Assembly: GCA_942159475.1 (NCBI GenBank)
Contig: OW804097.1
Location: 55,882,986 to 55,946,985 of the forward strand
Length of the DNA stretch: 64,000 nucleotides
DNA from: Sthenelais limicola
Lineage: Eukaryota; Annelida; Polychaeta; Phyllodocida; Sigalionidae
Direction of reading: 5' to 3'
The translations under genes and the position numbers were made by a program. The notes beneath the pieces were generated by a model. That model saw only the letters and a program-made list of their open reading frames with translations, was not told where the DNA came from and made no database searches. Of the stretch, positions 14,601-25,245 are shown piece after piece (position 1 is the stretch's first letter; each line of letters opens with the position of its first letter).

Positions 14601-17600
14601 GTTGTCGAATACAATAAAGAAAGATAATTCTCTCGATAAAATCATATCAGATGTCACTTGTGTGATGCTTTATTAATGGGTCATTGTTTCTGCTCACAGC
14701 TTGTACCCCCTCGAGGATGTGCGTTTGTAGTGATGTCCAAGCGCAAAGAAGCAGCCCGCGCTGTGGAAAAATTACGGGGAGCGAAGATATTGGGAAATAC
14801 GGTCAAGGTAAGATAATGTTTCCTCCAGCGTCTCTATCCTATACACAAATTCAAGATTTCAAACATCCAATCGGTTCTCTACTCCACCAGTTAGTAGTGA
14901 AAACTCCCCAACTATGTACATTCATTACGCTATGGCCCCCTTCCTTGTCCTGTGACTGGGATGATTAATTTTGTTACAAGTTTGCTTCAAACATTCCATA
15001 TTTGCTTACGTATTTTCATATATTTTGAGTCGTTATCCTGTGTAGTGAGTGACATTCCAGATAAAAAATAATTGCTACGTTCTTGCAAATTGCACTGAAC
15101 ATCATTGCATCGGAATGTTTGTTCTTCTACGTTTGCATATTTTTACCTCAGGGATGGAGGTCTTAGCAATTGGCGTTGGTCGTATTCATCATGTACTAAT
15201 GCATATTCATGACTACCTTTAATTTAGACATACATGTACTTGGAAGACCTTGTTCAACACACAAACTATGACCTTTTACCCCCTGCAAAACTGTTCATGA
15301 ATATAAATAATAATACTATTCTATAATTGAGTGTACTTGTACATGGCTTCATATTGTACTGCTTACTTTTCCAGGCGGCTTGGGCCACCAATAAGGGTAT
15401 CAAGGAATCTTCATTCAAGGAGTTCTGGGATGTAGATCTAGGAGTAACCTATGTGCCATGGGAGAAACTACCTATTACTCTGGATCCTGTAGCCGAGGGA
15501 GCCATGATTGACGACGAGACACTCCCTGTCCACCTCAAAGGTCAGTAGCGTTCAGTTGATCTCATTCCCTCACTCCTATCCTGCTTTTGTCCCATCTCAT
15601 CTCACTCCACTTTGGATGTCGTCGCGGCAACCATCACTCACGCACTCACTCTCTTTATTTTGTTTTGATTTATTAATAGCATCCTGAGATCAATATGTTT
15701 GAATCAAAAGACACCAAGAATAGTATTCATTTGGAAAGAAGACGAAGGTTTTATGTATTACGGTCCATAGTACGATTTACTTTGTTCTTTCAGGGTTCCC
15801 TAATCTGTTGCTTTTTAGAACGCTCTGTTTGAATTTTTAGATAAATAGACTTTTAAAAGTGTATCCTATCGCTAAGTCCCTTTCCTTTCCCTAAACACAA
15901 CGTATTCCAGTTCTTTCTGAAAAAAAACCCCAATTGATTAAAAACATACGTTTATATATTTAATTGATCAGCCACTTTTTTCAGGACCCTGATTTAGCTG
16001 TCTGGGAGGTAAAATCCCTAAAAAAAATTGTGATTTTATTTTTAGAGGGAGAGTCGAGCATCGCACCTATAGTGATAGGGGATGATTCTAACGACCAGGA
16101 CCAGACTGAACCTGTTGGGGACGAGACCCCTGAGACGGCCACCCAGGCTGACGTCCCCGTCCAACAGCCTCCACCACCTACCATGCTCCCCTTCCCTGGC
16201 CAACCACTGCCTGGTGAGAAGGCTACTTCCCGATATAAGTTAAACAGGGATGCAAGTCGTATTTTTACTGAAAACTCTCTTTTGAAAACTTCCCAAAATT
16301 GTCCCAATCTCCAATATTCTATTTACAAATAAATTTCATCAAAATTCTCACACAAACACCACAAATTCTTATTGTCCAAAGCGTACAAATTTAAAACAAT
16401 TGAAATTCTCAAAATCTATTTTTTTAGGCGGTCATCAACATGCTGCTCCATAAACGTTCTGTTCAAATAGTTGAGGCCCCAGATAGTAAAAATTCACTGT
16501 TCTTTTTTTAATTTTTCAGTGTTTTTGGCATGATCTGATTTGCATCTCTGGAGTTATGCTAAGATTTTCTTGCGGGGCTTGATTGCGAGTTGTTTTATTT
16601 TTGCTTGGCCTACTTCTAACTTAATTTTTGTTTGGTTAATGGTATTATTCACTGCAATGGCATTCTCCATTCCTCAAAGCTTTACAACTTATTCACTTAA
16701 TAAAGGTGCCTAGAATGTCTGCAGATTATCACAAAATCCAGCAAGCCATTTATAGTATTTTTCAGGCCATCCTTTACAGTGTCATTCAATCAATTGTGTT
16801 AAAATGAACTGCCTTCTACTACGCCCTCGAGAATCTGACTGCATACATTTTTAAGTTTTAAGCCTTGACTGAAAGGTTGTAATAATACTTATCCTAATCC
16901 CTTCATTGTATCTTTCGCAGGTGTGATGCCAATGATGCCACCAATGGGCGTGTTGCCTCCAATGATGATGCCTGGACAGTTCCCACCGCCGCCACCTGGC
17001 ATGGGGGGAATGCCGGGCCTACCGCCGCTCCTGCCCGGCTCCATACCTATACCTCGCGGTATGCCACCCATGATGCCGGGAGGTCCCCCAGGCCTACCTG
17101 GACAACCACCACCCCCAGTCAGCATGCAGGTCTCCACTCCAGCATCTCAGGTGAGTTTAGTAATCCAAATCGCCAATCGCCTTAAGGTGTCACAATTTGG
17201 TTTAGAAAATTTAGCCGAAACTTAAAATTGTCAAAAAATCTTTTTCTACTTGTAATAAATTGTGGTATAGCTATACAATAGACTTTTTTGTACAAATTCT
17301 TTTTGCATTGCTTACAGTTACACCAGAATATATTTGTCAATTAACATGAGGTATTAAATAACCATGCAACAAAATGGAAATACCTCTCAATTCTTTGATT
17401 GGAAGAACTGCTTTTCATTGGTATCCCTTGATCAAATTATTTAATGAATTTCAATTCTATGATTCATTGGATAGGCCTGGCTTCTTGTCTGGATAGCTGT
17501 AAGGAATTTTGTCACGGTATACGATAATGATATAGACTTGATTCTTACTTATCCCTTGTATGTTCTGTTTTCTAGGGAGATTCAACGCCCACACAATCAG

Positions 17601-20569
17601 AGCTGACTGATAAACCACAGCTAACCTCCCCCAGCTCAGCCAACCCTCTAGCGCAGAACATCCAGAATATTGTTGTCAGTTCCGCTGCTCCAGGAACACC
17701 TGGACTCATCCGCACTGCCATGCCTGGAACACTCTCCATTGCAGGAGTCAGACCAGGAGGTCCTCCTATGCCATTCAGCCAGATGCCGCCTCCCAACTTC
17801 AGACTCCCTCCGCCTGGCTTTGACCCCCGCCAGCCTCTCATGACTGGTATAGTAGGCCAGCCCCCCGGCCTGCCCGGCACACCCAGACCCGGTATGATGG
17901 GTCAGTTGCCCCAGGTACCGCGGATAGATGGTCCCGTCATAGAGCTCAGAAGGACAGGCAACAACATCCTTGGAGACACCCCACCCAAAGATTCTCCCCA
18001 GGACAGGATGAATGAGAGGAATATGGAAAGGCAAGGGATGCGCCTTGATGGTCCTGATGGTGTGCGTATGAGACTGGAGAACATGGATAGTCCGCATATG
18101 CGTCTGGACCATGGTCGCATGGATGGCTTACCCAGACCTTTGGACGGCAGAGATGGGCGCATGCCTGATATCAGGATGGGTGGACCTGATGGACAAATGG
18201 ATGCAATGGACAGGGACCTTCGAGATGCTGATAGGTTTGGTAGACCACTTGAACAACGAGGTCCCATGATGGGCATTAGGCAGCTTGGGCCTGGCATAAT
18301 GCTTGCACAGCGAGGCCCCCCTAACGCAGTCAATGGACCTTCACAAAACCAACAAATGATGGGCAGGTTCCCAGGCGGACCTGGAGGCACCAGACATCAA
18401 CTGCCTATGCAGGGCCAACATTTCCAGGGCCCCAATGGTCCTGGAGGTTTCAATGCACCCAGAGGAGTGATGCCAGGCCAGTTCCAAGTCAGACCTGGTG
18501 GCAATTTCCCTGTCAATGCTAATGGTCCAGGTAACTTCAGACCTCCCAACATGAACATGCCCATGCGAATAAACTTCAATGAAAGAGGACCGCCTCCTCC
18601 GCAGCACCCTATGAGCCAACCGGAAGCCCCACGCTTTGGCAGAGGCCCCATACTGACCAGTGATGAGCCAGGAGAGGGGAACTTCCAGCGTGGGGAATTT
18701 GGACGGTTTGGTCCACACGATGATGAACAACCACACGATGACTTCTTCAGGCGTGGTGGTGACATGCCTCAAGACGATCGCTTTGGTGGAGGTAGAGACA
18801 GGAGGTTTGATGACAACCGAGGAGATTTCAGAAGGAACTTTGATCAGGACATGGACAGAGATAGAGATCGTGATCATGATCGAGATAGAGATCGTGATCG
18901 CGAAAGAGGAGGGGACAGACGTGGTGATGATCGTGGCTTTGGCAGGGATAGGTTCGGTCGAGAACGGGAACAGGGTAGGGACAGGGAAAGAGACCGAGAA
19001 CAACGTGAGGACAATCGGGAAGGTGACAGGGAAAGAGAGCGTGGGAGAGACCGTGAAAGAGACCGCGACAGAGACAGGGAAAGAGAAGGAAGGAGCAGGG
19101 ACCGAAACAGAGGAGATAGGGGCGATCGTGATCGGGAACGGGGTGGCCGAGATCGAGAAAGGCCAAGAGAACGAGACAGGGACAGGTCATCTCGGAGAAC
19201 AAGGTGGAGCAATGTGGAGGAGACCAAGGATGAATCCAAAGATCAAGCCCCAGAGGACCAACCCATACCTGAAGGTGAGGCTAGTCTCTTGGGTGCACCT
19301 CCTCCTTCTCTCCTGCCCCTCCTTCAAGCCCACAAAGAAGCGCAAGCCCTCAAGGAAGCGCAAGCCCTCAAGGAAGCGCAAGCCCTCAAGGAAGCACAGT
19401 CCCAAAAGGACGCAACCTCTGCAGAGGACATGGATATTGAGGAGAGTGATGGAGACCAGAGTGAGGCTATCTTCAGCTCTGCACCAGCTGCTGAAAGTGG
19501 CCCTGTCTCACCTCCTAGTGCTCACTTAGAAACTGCTATTACTGAAAGGGACAATATTAATGAACCCCCAGCTCAGGAATCTGAAGCTGAACAACCTGTC
19601 TCAAAACAATTAGAGCTATCTGCCCCAGAAGGTATTCAAACGATACAGCCAAGCTTCGAGTGTTCAACAGATAATTTGCCTCCCGTTGAGGACGGAAATA
19701 GTGGTGTAGAGGAGTCTGTGAATGGTGGGGAAGAAGCACCTCCCATGGAACATGTGAAACCGGTGGAAATAGCCCCCAGAGACTCTCCTACCATCAACCA
19801 GCCAGGCAGTACGGAAAATGACTTTGAACCCGAGCAGAACCAATCACAACAATCCGATTTAGATACCCAAGAGGCACAGTTTGAACCAGAGCCTCAGCCC
19901 TTCCTTGAAGAACCATTTGAACCCCAAATCGAGACCAACGGCCCTGCCGGTCACAGCCATGAAAATGATGAAGTAATGCAGGAAAATATTGCCCAGTCCG
20001 ATCCATTAGTGATCGCTCCCCAGTCCAACCCCACACCCACAACCACTCCTCCGCCTCCTCCAGTCTTGCCAATGGATGACGAGGAGCCTTACAGTGAAAA
20101 TTTTGAAAATGTAGCCCCTACCTATGATAACCAAATAAATGAACCAGCCGACATTTCCCAGTCCTTTGTTAGTGAGACTGAACCTATCTTGGAAGACCGT
20201 CATTCAGAGCCACCATCACCGCCACAACATCTAGAGCTTGAAACCCCAGACTTAAGTGGTGAAGCAGAAACACAGAGTCACCCCCTCTTTAGTGACGAAG
20301 GGCCAGTGGAATCAGAAATGGGTTTACCTGCTTTGGAGGTTACAGGTACCAATGATACAGACGTTGGTGGTTTTAGTAGCGAGCCAGAGGTGAATGAAAT
20401 TGTGAATTTCGCCTCAGATGAGCCCATAAAGGGAGTTGTAAATACGGAGGCAGCAGAGGAAAGTGAGGGACAAGATTTTGCATTAACCAACGATATTGCT
20501 GCCACTGAAAGTGATAGCGCAGCCCCGGACATTAATTCTGAAGAATTACAAGCAGAAGAAGCGAGTTAG
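5612..20569 (+). CDS. SCAF8: SCAF4/SCAF8 orthologue: CTD-binding SR-like protein, complete 15-exon gene
   Basis: SR-related CTD-associated factor. In vertebrates SCAF4 and SCAF8 bind the phosphorylated C-terminal domain of RNA polymerase II through a CID and suppress use of early polyadenylation sites. Coding exons: 5612-5641, 6998-7126, 8087-8248, 8462-8579, 10473-10672, 11626-11847, 12246-12346, 12641-13126, 13495-13595, 13970-14070, 14700-14807, 15375-15540, 16046-16213, 16921-17150, 17576-20569. They sum to 5316 nt in one frame, giving 1771 aa, clearly longer than the human proteins (about 1150-1270). Order: CID (residues 1-146), Gln-rich segment (214-287), LLDFDYGESDDEED acidic patch (about 289), SR segment (about 450-515), RRM (about 517-597), Pro/Met/Gly-rich segments, an Arg/Asp/Glu repeat region (about 1197-1321) and an acidic tail. 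The start matches the MEAV start of vertebrate SCAFs. Invertebrates should carry one gene ancestral to both vertebrate copies, so the symbol stands for SCAF4/8. All introns have GT-AG ends. Confidence 0.94.
6998..7126 (+). CDS. SCAF8: SCAF4/8 exon 2 (CID)
   Basis: 43 codons beginning LSSLYEVKPPVSRAKM and ending in the conserved CID helix FYKHVVQSVEKFIQK. Acceptor TTTTTCAG, donor AAAAG|GTAAGT, phase 0 at both ends. Confidence 0.93.
8087..8248 (+). CDS. SCAF8: SCAF4/8 exon 3 (CID core)
   Basis: 54 codons. Contains YKVPGLYVIDSIVRQSRHQF, almost identical to the vertebrate CTD-binding CID helices. Acceptor TTCTTCCAG, donor AAAGG|GTATGT, phase 0. Confidence 0.94.
8462..8579 (+). CDS. SCAF8: SCAF4/8 exon 4 (end of CID)
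   Basis: Begins SKIVRVLNLWQKNTVF, the last CID helices, and ends at GCAAAAAA|GTAAGT with one base carried over. Confidence 0.93.
9284..9705 (+). repeat. Polypurine GA-rich tract in SCAF4/8 intron 4
   Basis: About 420 bp in which the + strand is almost only G and A (GGGAGAG, GGAGGGG blocks). The long antisense Ser/Pro/Leu ORFs here are by-products of the skewed composition. Such mirror-like polypurine tracts can form triplex DNA; that is inference. Confidence 0.85.
10473..10672 (+). CDS. SCAF8: SCAF4/8 exon 5
   Basis: Encodes QQAIQAITGQAQVAKPAG, a Gly/Ala-rich linker, then VLKAVTQLLHQSQTTGG. Acceptor TATTGCAG, donor GGTGGT|GTAAGT. It joins the 1-base overhang of exon 4 and ends in phase 0. 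Confidence 0.88.
11626..11847 (+). CDS. SCAF8: SCAF4/8 exon 6 (Gln-rich)
   Basis: 74 codons, dominated by Gln (LQQLQMLQQQLIQQ and similar), ending LLAQIQALTNQLLQKT and PTFNK. The LLAQIQALT part resembles the VMAQVQAIT part of human SCAF8. The CAA/CAG mixture is not a pure triplet repeat. Confidence 0.9.
12246..12346 (+). CDS. SCAF8: SCAF4/8 exon 7 (acidic patch)
   Basis: Encodes NLLDFDYGESDDEEDKTNKQ, matching the conserved LLDRFDYDDEPEA motif after the Gln-rich part of vertebrate SCAFs, then a His/Gly stretch. Donor CCAGG|GTAAGT, two bases carried over. Confidence 0.9.
12641..13126 (+). CDS. SCAF8: SCAF4/8 exon 8 (His/Pro-rich and SR domain)
   Basis: About 162 codons: a leucine-bearing helix (MHQLREMSATLQRTEQIKTE), Gln/His/Pro-rich linker, then an SR segment (RSRSRSPKRRRRSRSRSRDR). 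SR repeats just before the RRM are typical of SCAF4/8 and would be phosphorylated. Confidence 0.9.
13495..13595 (+). CDS. SCAF8: SCAF4/8 exon 9
   Basis: Continues the charged region (RERERAERERQREKERERRK) and ends KGLPPIKQGAVS, equivalent to KGLPQVKPETAS in human SCAF8. One base carried into exon 10. Confidence 0.9.
13970..14070 (+). CDS. SCAF8: SCAF4/8 exon 10 (RRM, RNP2)
   Basis: Encodes CTTTIWLGHLNKQTTDEDL; TIWLGHL is RNP2 of the RNA recognition motif, as LWVGQL in human SCAF8. Acceptor TTTTTCAG, donor TTCAT|GTACGT. Confidence 0.93.
14119..14150. repeat. Perfect 14-bp stem hairpin in SCAF4/8 intron 10
   Basis: TCTGTTTCTTACAG and its exact complement are separated by the 4-base loop TGTT. 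It lies about 50 bp after the exon 10 donor. It may be a transposon end or a de novo palindrome. Confidence 0.7.
14700..14807 (+). CDS. SCAF8: SCAF4/8 exon 11 (RRM, RNP1)
   Basis: Encodes LVPPRGCAFVVMSKRKEAAR; RGCAFVVM is RNP1, as RGCAYIVM in vertebrates. 36 codons, phase 0 at both ends. Confidence 0.94.
15375..15540 (+). CDS. SCAF8: SCAF4/8 exon 12 (end of RRM and conserved extension)
   Basis: Encodes AAWATNKGIKESSFKEFWDV and DLGVTYVPWEKL, closely matching the AWALNKGIK...YWDVELGVTYIPWDK segment that follows the RRM in SCAF4/8 only. This makes SCAF identity secure against other CID-RRM proteins. Confidence 0.95.
16046..16213 (+). CDS. SCAF8: SCAF4/8 exon 13
   Basis: Begins EGESSIAPIVIGDDSNDQDQ, an acidic linker, then Pro-rich TMLPFPGQPLPG. 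Acceptor TTATTTTTAG, donor GCCTG|GTGAGA. Low conservation is normal here; the frame fits both neighbours. Confidence 0.8.
16921..17150 (+). CDS. SCAF8: SCAF4/8 exon 14 (Pro/Met/Gly-rich)
   Basis: Low-complexity MPMMPPMGVLPPMMMPGQF followed by Pro/Gly runs, like the proline-rich C-terminal half of vertebrate SCAFs. Acceptor TCTTTCGCAG, donor TCTCAG|GTGAGT. Confidence 0.85.
17576..20569 (+). CDS. SCAF8: SCAF4/8 exon 15 (terminal coding exon)
   Basis: Nearly 3 kb, 997 codons. First a Pro/Gly/Met/Arg-rich part, then Arg alternating with Asp/Glu (18840-19215), four KEAQAL-type repeats (19334-19399), and a long Glu/Pro/Ser-rich acidic tail ending at TAG 20567-20569. The large terminal exon and the RD/RE region are also seen in vertebrate SCAF8, but the roughly 450-residue acidic tail is unusually long. 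Several ORFs over 100 aa on the opposite strand are shadows of the repetitive codons. Confidence 0.92.
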   Translation, partial: GDSTPTQSELTDKPQLTSPSSANPLAQNIQNIVVSSAAPGTPGLIRTAMPGTLSIAGVRPGGPPMPFSQMPPPNFRLPPPGFDPRQPLMTGIVGQPPGLPGTPRPGMMGQLPQVPRIDGPVIELRRTGNNILGDTPPKDSPQDRMNERNMERQGMRLDGPDGVRMRLENMDSPHMRLDHGRMDGLPRPLDGRDGRMPDIRMGGPDGQMDAMDRDLRDADRFGRPLEQRGPMMGIRQLGPGIMLAQRGPPNAVNGPSQNQQMMGRFPGGPGGTRHQLPMQGQHFQGPNGPGGFNAPRGVMPGQFQVRPGGNFPVNANGPGNFRPPNMNMPMRINFNERGPPPPQHPMSQPEAPRFGRGPILTSDEPGEGNFQRGEFGRFGPHDDEQPHDDFFRRGGDMPQDDRFGGGRDRRFDDNRGDFRRNFDQDMDRDRDRDHDRDRDRDRERGGDRRGDDRGFGRDRFGREREQGRDRERDREQREDNREGDRERERGRDRERDRDRDREREGRSRDRNRGDRGDRDRERGGRDRERPRERDRDRSSRRTRWSNVEETKDESKDQAPEDQPIPEGEASLLGAPPPSLLPLLQAHKEAQALKEAQALKEAQALKEAQSQKDATSAEDMDIEESDGDQSEAIFSSAPAAESGPVSPPSAHLETAITERDNINEPPAQESEAEQPVSKQLELSAPEGIQTIQPSFECSTDNLPPVEDGNSGVEESVNGGEEAPPMEHVKPVEIAPRDSPTINQPGSTENDFEPEQNQSQQSDLDTQEAQFEPEPQPFLEEPFEPQIETNGPAGHSHENDEVMQENIAQSDPLVIAPQSNPTPTTTPPPPPVLPMDDEEPYSENFENVAPTYDNQINEPADISQSFVSETEPILEDRHSEPPSPPQHLELETPDLSGEAETQSHPLFSDEGPVESEMGLPALEVTGTNDTDVGGFSSEPEVNEIVNFASDEPIKGVVNTEAAEESEGQDFALTNDIAATESDSAAPDINSEELQAEEAS
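19334..19399 (+). repeat. 18-bp tandem repeat in SCAF4/8 coding sequence
   Basis: The unit AAGGAAGCGCAAGCCCTC is repeated with three full copies and one partial, encoding KEAQAL. The near-identical units suggest recent slippage expansion; the helical Ala/Glu/Lys composition is tolerated in a disordered tail. Confidence 0.85.
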
Positions 20570-21115
20570 GTTTTACTCTCTTGGCTTCTCTCTCTCTCAC
20601 ACACACACATACATGACCTCCTCCTCTCCTCTTACTGTCTCGCAGAGCACAGGGAAGTGCAGCTCATTCTATATCTTACCTTCATTTGTTGTGTCTGCAA
20701 ATATGAATGGATTTTTATGTGAAAATGCTACCATGGATTATAGGAATGTATTCTTTTTTCACTCAGGACATCATGTCGTTGTGCTCTTCCTTAAAGTCAT
20801 AGCAATAGTTGATAATGTTTGATTTACAAGTGACTGAATGTGTTCTTTCTTAACGCCATTTTACTGGAAAAGAACGGTGTGAAGTGTTATGTAATGAATT
20901 GGAAGCATTTAGGATGTATCTGCTTTTTAGTGAATGAAGGTATGAAATGTGAATTAGGGTGTATAAATTATGAATGATCAATTATTAAAAAAAACAGTTG
21001 GTCACGGTTTTGCCAGTGTAAAAATGTGACGAAATCAAATATGAGAAAAAGCGCTTTTTTTAAGCGAGTGGTATAAAATGTAATTTGTTACCACTATTTT
21101 AATAATAAAAAATAT
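20570..21115 (+). other. Likely SCAF4/8 3'UTR
   Basis: Starts after the stop codon, with a CT/CA microsatellite at about 20587-20612. AT-rich. An AATAAA at 21104-21109 is a candidate polyadenylation signal. The true end is not determinable from sequence alone. Confidence 0.45.
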
Positions 21116-22942
21116 GAAAAGAAAGGGATGTCTATGTTAAAAGGTCTATATTTCGACTAGAACATAGTAATTGACAACCTAGTAATAGTATTAATCGAGA
21201 CAAGTAATCATTTTAGTAATGCTGGAGCAATCATTGGTTCTTGAAGAGTGTCACTTGCAGCGATTTCTGTGGACTTTAAAAATTGGAATATCAAGTAATT
21301 GTGGAGTAGAAATTGAATTTGAATTTAAAATGTATTCAGTTAAGTTGTAACTATCTAAAGGAATATGTTTTGATACCCATATATATACAGATTAAGTAAG
21401 AGTAATATATATATTATCGCCACGTACAGATATCCAAATGAGTCGTCTATCTATCTATATAACTGGTTGGATCATTATTATTATAATTGTAGCCATGATA
21501 GTAATCGTTAGTATCATGGTTGTTTATTAGTGATTGAAAAACAAGGGTTAACAAAATACTATGGTGGATTGGAGCGCAAGGTAGGTGTGTGGCAGAATGG
21601 AATGAAGTCCCAGTTCATGCCTTCGCCACCGACTTAGACCCGCAAAGGAAGGCGTTGTTGGAGCCGTAACGTCAGGCTGGGACCTCGCCTGTCAGCCAAA
21701 GTGGTCTGGCAGGCCAGGTATGTGGCTTTTTTCTGAGGTCTTTTGCTGCTCCTCTTTAATATTGAGACTATTGAATGAAGAGCTTACGCCCATTTTCGTA
21801 TTGAATGACCATCAGTGTGTCTCTGTATTTTAAACTTATATTCCCAGTTTTACCCCCACCCACCCACATCCCCCTATTGCATCGGAACGACCCTCAATAC
21901 ATATATACCAAATATATGTGATTATTGATCAGAGCGTCCTCCTTTTATCAGGCTTTCCCAATTGAGAATCCCTGTTGGTCATGTACATAAAATATCCTAG
22001 ATTGAACGTCAATTTTTTCCTATTTGATCAATGTTGATGGCACTAGAAGTCTTGCCCCGGCGGGAGGTGGGAGGGAAAAGATGAAGCAGGTCCCAACCAA
22101 ACCTCTCGTCCGAGGAACTTAATAGTATATTAGTGTCATTTTCCTGAAATATAAATGGGTTGTACATTCATTCAAAGGTTATGTGTTAGTTGCAGCATTT
22201 GACTGACTTGCCTCTTCGTTTTTGGTGTATTGAATCCATGTATTAGAAGATCAAGCATCTCGTACATTCTTCTGGACATGCCAGCGAATTCAACTTGGAC
22301 AACTTTGTGAATTGATTGATCGAACTTTGAACTAACAACGCATTCAATATCCTCTTAATTGGTTGCGTCGGACTTTGAAGTACAGATAACTGAACGTTTC
22401 TTTGCCACGGCAGAGATGATAGTCCGTAGAACTTACAAGTACCAAGTGCATGGCAAAATAAGTTACTTCTGAAATAGGAAGAGTAAAACATCAAACGTCG
22501 ACAGATGTGCAGGATCGGTTTCTTATTACTTATGCCTTTTGTAGTATTGTGTGTATATGTACATATTGATGGAGGTAGTCCTGTCGAGCGAGCGGTGAGA
22601 TTTGGTTTCAATTTTTGCAGGCAAGCTGTTATTTACTTCGAAAAGGTAGCCGGCCGAGTTTTAGTAGTGGGAGCAGGAAGGGGCGACTGCTGCTGCCGCT
22701 TCATTTAGCTTGTATCAGCAGGACTATAAAATGCAAAACTTTGAATTAAAATGTTTCATGTATGCACGTATACAATTTGTTGTCGCTTTATCATGTTTAC
22801 AGACGCTGGAGGAGCAACTTTCTTATCTTGTGCTGACCCTGATATTATTTTCAATTAGGGGTCTTTGGTCCAGTTTTGTCCCTAAATTGCCCTTGTAACG
22901 GACAATCCTACCAGTGGATAGAGTATGTGGTCGACCCCTAAA

Positions 22943-23066
22943 GGACTTGGAAGGTTGTGGTTTGGAGGGAATAGCCTTATGGACATGGGATAGAGAACTC
23001 GCTATCGCTCGTCCTCTATCCCATGCCATTAGACTCTTCGCTCCAAACCACAACCCTTCTAAGTCC
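22943..23066. mobile_element. Fold-back element with imperfect 57-bp arms
   Basis: Left arm 22943-22999 and right arm 23010-23066 are inverted copies (for example GGTTGTGGTTTGGAG against CTCCAAACCACAACC, and CATGGGATAGAG against CTCTATCCCATG) around a 10-base loop. No ORF, so a palindromic non-autonomous element is the simplest reading. Confidence 0.7.
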
Positions 23067-23081
23067 ATACTAGCGGGACAT

Positions 23082-23221
23082 ACCGTATTTCCCCGGGGGG
23101 GGGGGGGGCAGTAAACGCATTCTTATGGTAATATAAGCACTATAATGCTTACCCCGAATATAAGCCTGGTCTATTCACCAATTGGAATTAATGAGCCCGG
23201 CTTACAAACGGGAAATACGGC
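23082..23221. mobile_element. Small element bounded by CCGTATTTCCC inverted ends
   Basis: CCGTATTTCCC at 23082 and GGGAAATACGG at 23211-23221 are exact inverted copies enclosing a G run and about 110 bp of AT-rich sequence. Probably a short MITE. Confidence 0.55.
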
Positions 23222-25245
23222 TGGATAACAAAAGCTTTTCGAAATTTGTTTTGTAAATTCAAACACCTCTAATTACTGGTACATGTATTTCACTGCCATG
23301 CGGGAACTTGTTACGAAACTTTACCAGGAAGTTTGGGAATACCAAATTAGTAGGGAGTTCCCTGGAATACATGTCCTGGTTTATGAGGGGTCGGCACAAT
23401 TAGGGGTAAGTTATAAATATATGCCTGAATGAACCCCTCTGTCTTTCTCAAATAGTCTGAAGAAAGAACGAAGGAAACCAAAAACGTGTGACTACCATTT
23501 GCTCTCATGATATACTTATACCTTTTTTTCATTGGGTAAAATAATTGTATAGTCCGGCAATCCTTCATAATATTGCTAACATATACATGGTTTGATTATA
23601 CGTAAATAACTTTTAGAGAGAACAAATTAATATAGACACGTGTTCATGCAAAACCCTTGAAATCGACCGAAACGTTTCCACTTAACACATTAAGATACAA
23701 TTCAATGACAATTAAAACAACTAATTTTTGTGACTGGAGATATATGAATTAGATAATGCGCGCATTTAAGGAGGATGAAAATCGGCGCCGGTGATCTGAA
23801 AATTTGCCTCCATCGAGTCTTGATAATTATCATTCACTTAATTATATTATATAAAGGCTTAGCATATAACCATATTGAAATAATATTATAAATCTTGGTT
23901 TTTAAAAAATCTGACTCGCCATTAATCCATTGGAAAATTATTATTTGACCAATACTGATATATATTATTACGGTATCCTTCTCAGTCTGTTGGCACCAAT
24001 TCGTGGAAATATTTTTTTAATGGATCGAAATAGCAAAGCGTAGCCCATAAATCGTGAAATATCGTATTTAGTAAGGAGAAATAAAAACACCTCTACAATT
24101 CAGAGATGCTTACTGGCGTAGTGAACGGGAACACGGCAATTTTTATATAGAAAATGATCGAATCTTCTATTTTTATTGACATTTTTCATAAACTTGTTTT
24201 GTAAAAAAAAAACTGGTTTTGTAGCCTACAAAACCTGTTTTTTTTAACAATGTAGGTGTAGAGGGGTAGCGAGCTCCTCTCCACAAGGTGCACTCCCCTA
24301 TTTGTCGGTTATTACCGGCATTAAAAAAAGGAACTTTAGGTAGCCAGACGCCTGAGACGGGGAGGTGGTTTAAGTTGCACAGATAACCCACCGGGTAGCT
24401 CACAGATAGTGGAATTGTATTCCGTGATTTCTATATCCCTTTACACTCTAGTAATGAAAATTATGACAAAAAACAACAGTTCATTTTTTTTGGAACACGT
24501 AATTAGATTTCAGTCCTGTCACTCAATGCAGAAGAAATGGAAATAACTATCAGTCAGATCGGAAGATCCTACACATTTTACTCGGGTAAATGAAATGAAG
24601 TCCTATGGAAATTATTCTTGAAACTACAAAAATCAGGTCCCTCGAATAGATAGATAAACAGGCAATAAGGAACCTAATTATCTCAATCAATATCAGATGG
24701 CTGCCAGGCCAGATCATCCTTTTGAGACGAGTATGTTAAATAGTAAAAATCACTAATGCAAAAAAAGTACTGTACATCAATCAAGGCATCACACTAATCT
24801 AATCCCTGATTTCAAGTTAACGGAACCGAGTTTTTTCATCGTAGGCCTAGGGCTATGTGGCCATTCTACAAAATTGTTCTTCCGAACGTTGGTAATCGGT
24901 AATACCGTATAAGTATTATTTAATAGGCCTATCTAAATTAAATGGATCAATCCTTCTGTTCTGTTCTAAAAACACGTTAAATTCTCGTGCAAGATGGTAA
25001 CGTCTGGGAGAACTGGATTTGATCTAGAGGACTGTATACCTATTTGTCTATTTTATATGTGATTATTCTTATGTAACCTGACTTCGATAAATAAAGTAGT
25101 ATCTTATCTTATCTTATCTACGCCTGTCGAACGCTCGCCTCCGATCAAATCCTTGGCGCGCAACTACCCCAGAGCCTCTTGTGAATAATAATGAAACTAC
25201 TGCGGAACTCTTCAGTGAACCCGAGTGAAAAGTAGTATTGTACCC

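Noticed and set aside
18341..19239. Several antisense ORFs of 120-220 codons across the last SCAF4/8 exon
   Set aside because: They mirror the Arg/Asp and Pro/Gly repeats of the true coding strand; no recognisable domain, and the + strand frame is clearly SCAF.
18660..19529. A 289-codon + strand ORF in a second frame of the last SCAF4/8 exon
   Set aside because: Shadow of the RD/RE repeats; the 949-codon frame matches the upstream exons.
21570..21725. GC-richer block that might be an exon or small RNA gene
   Set aside because: No ORF, splice signal or structure that could be supported.
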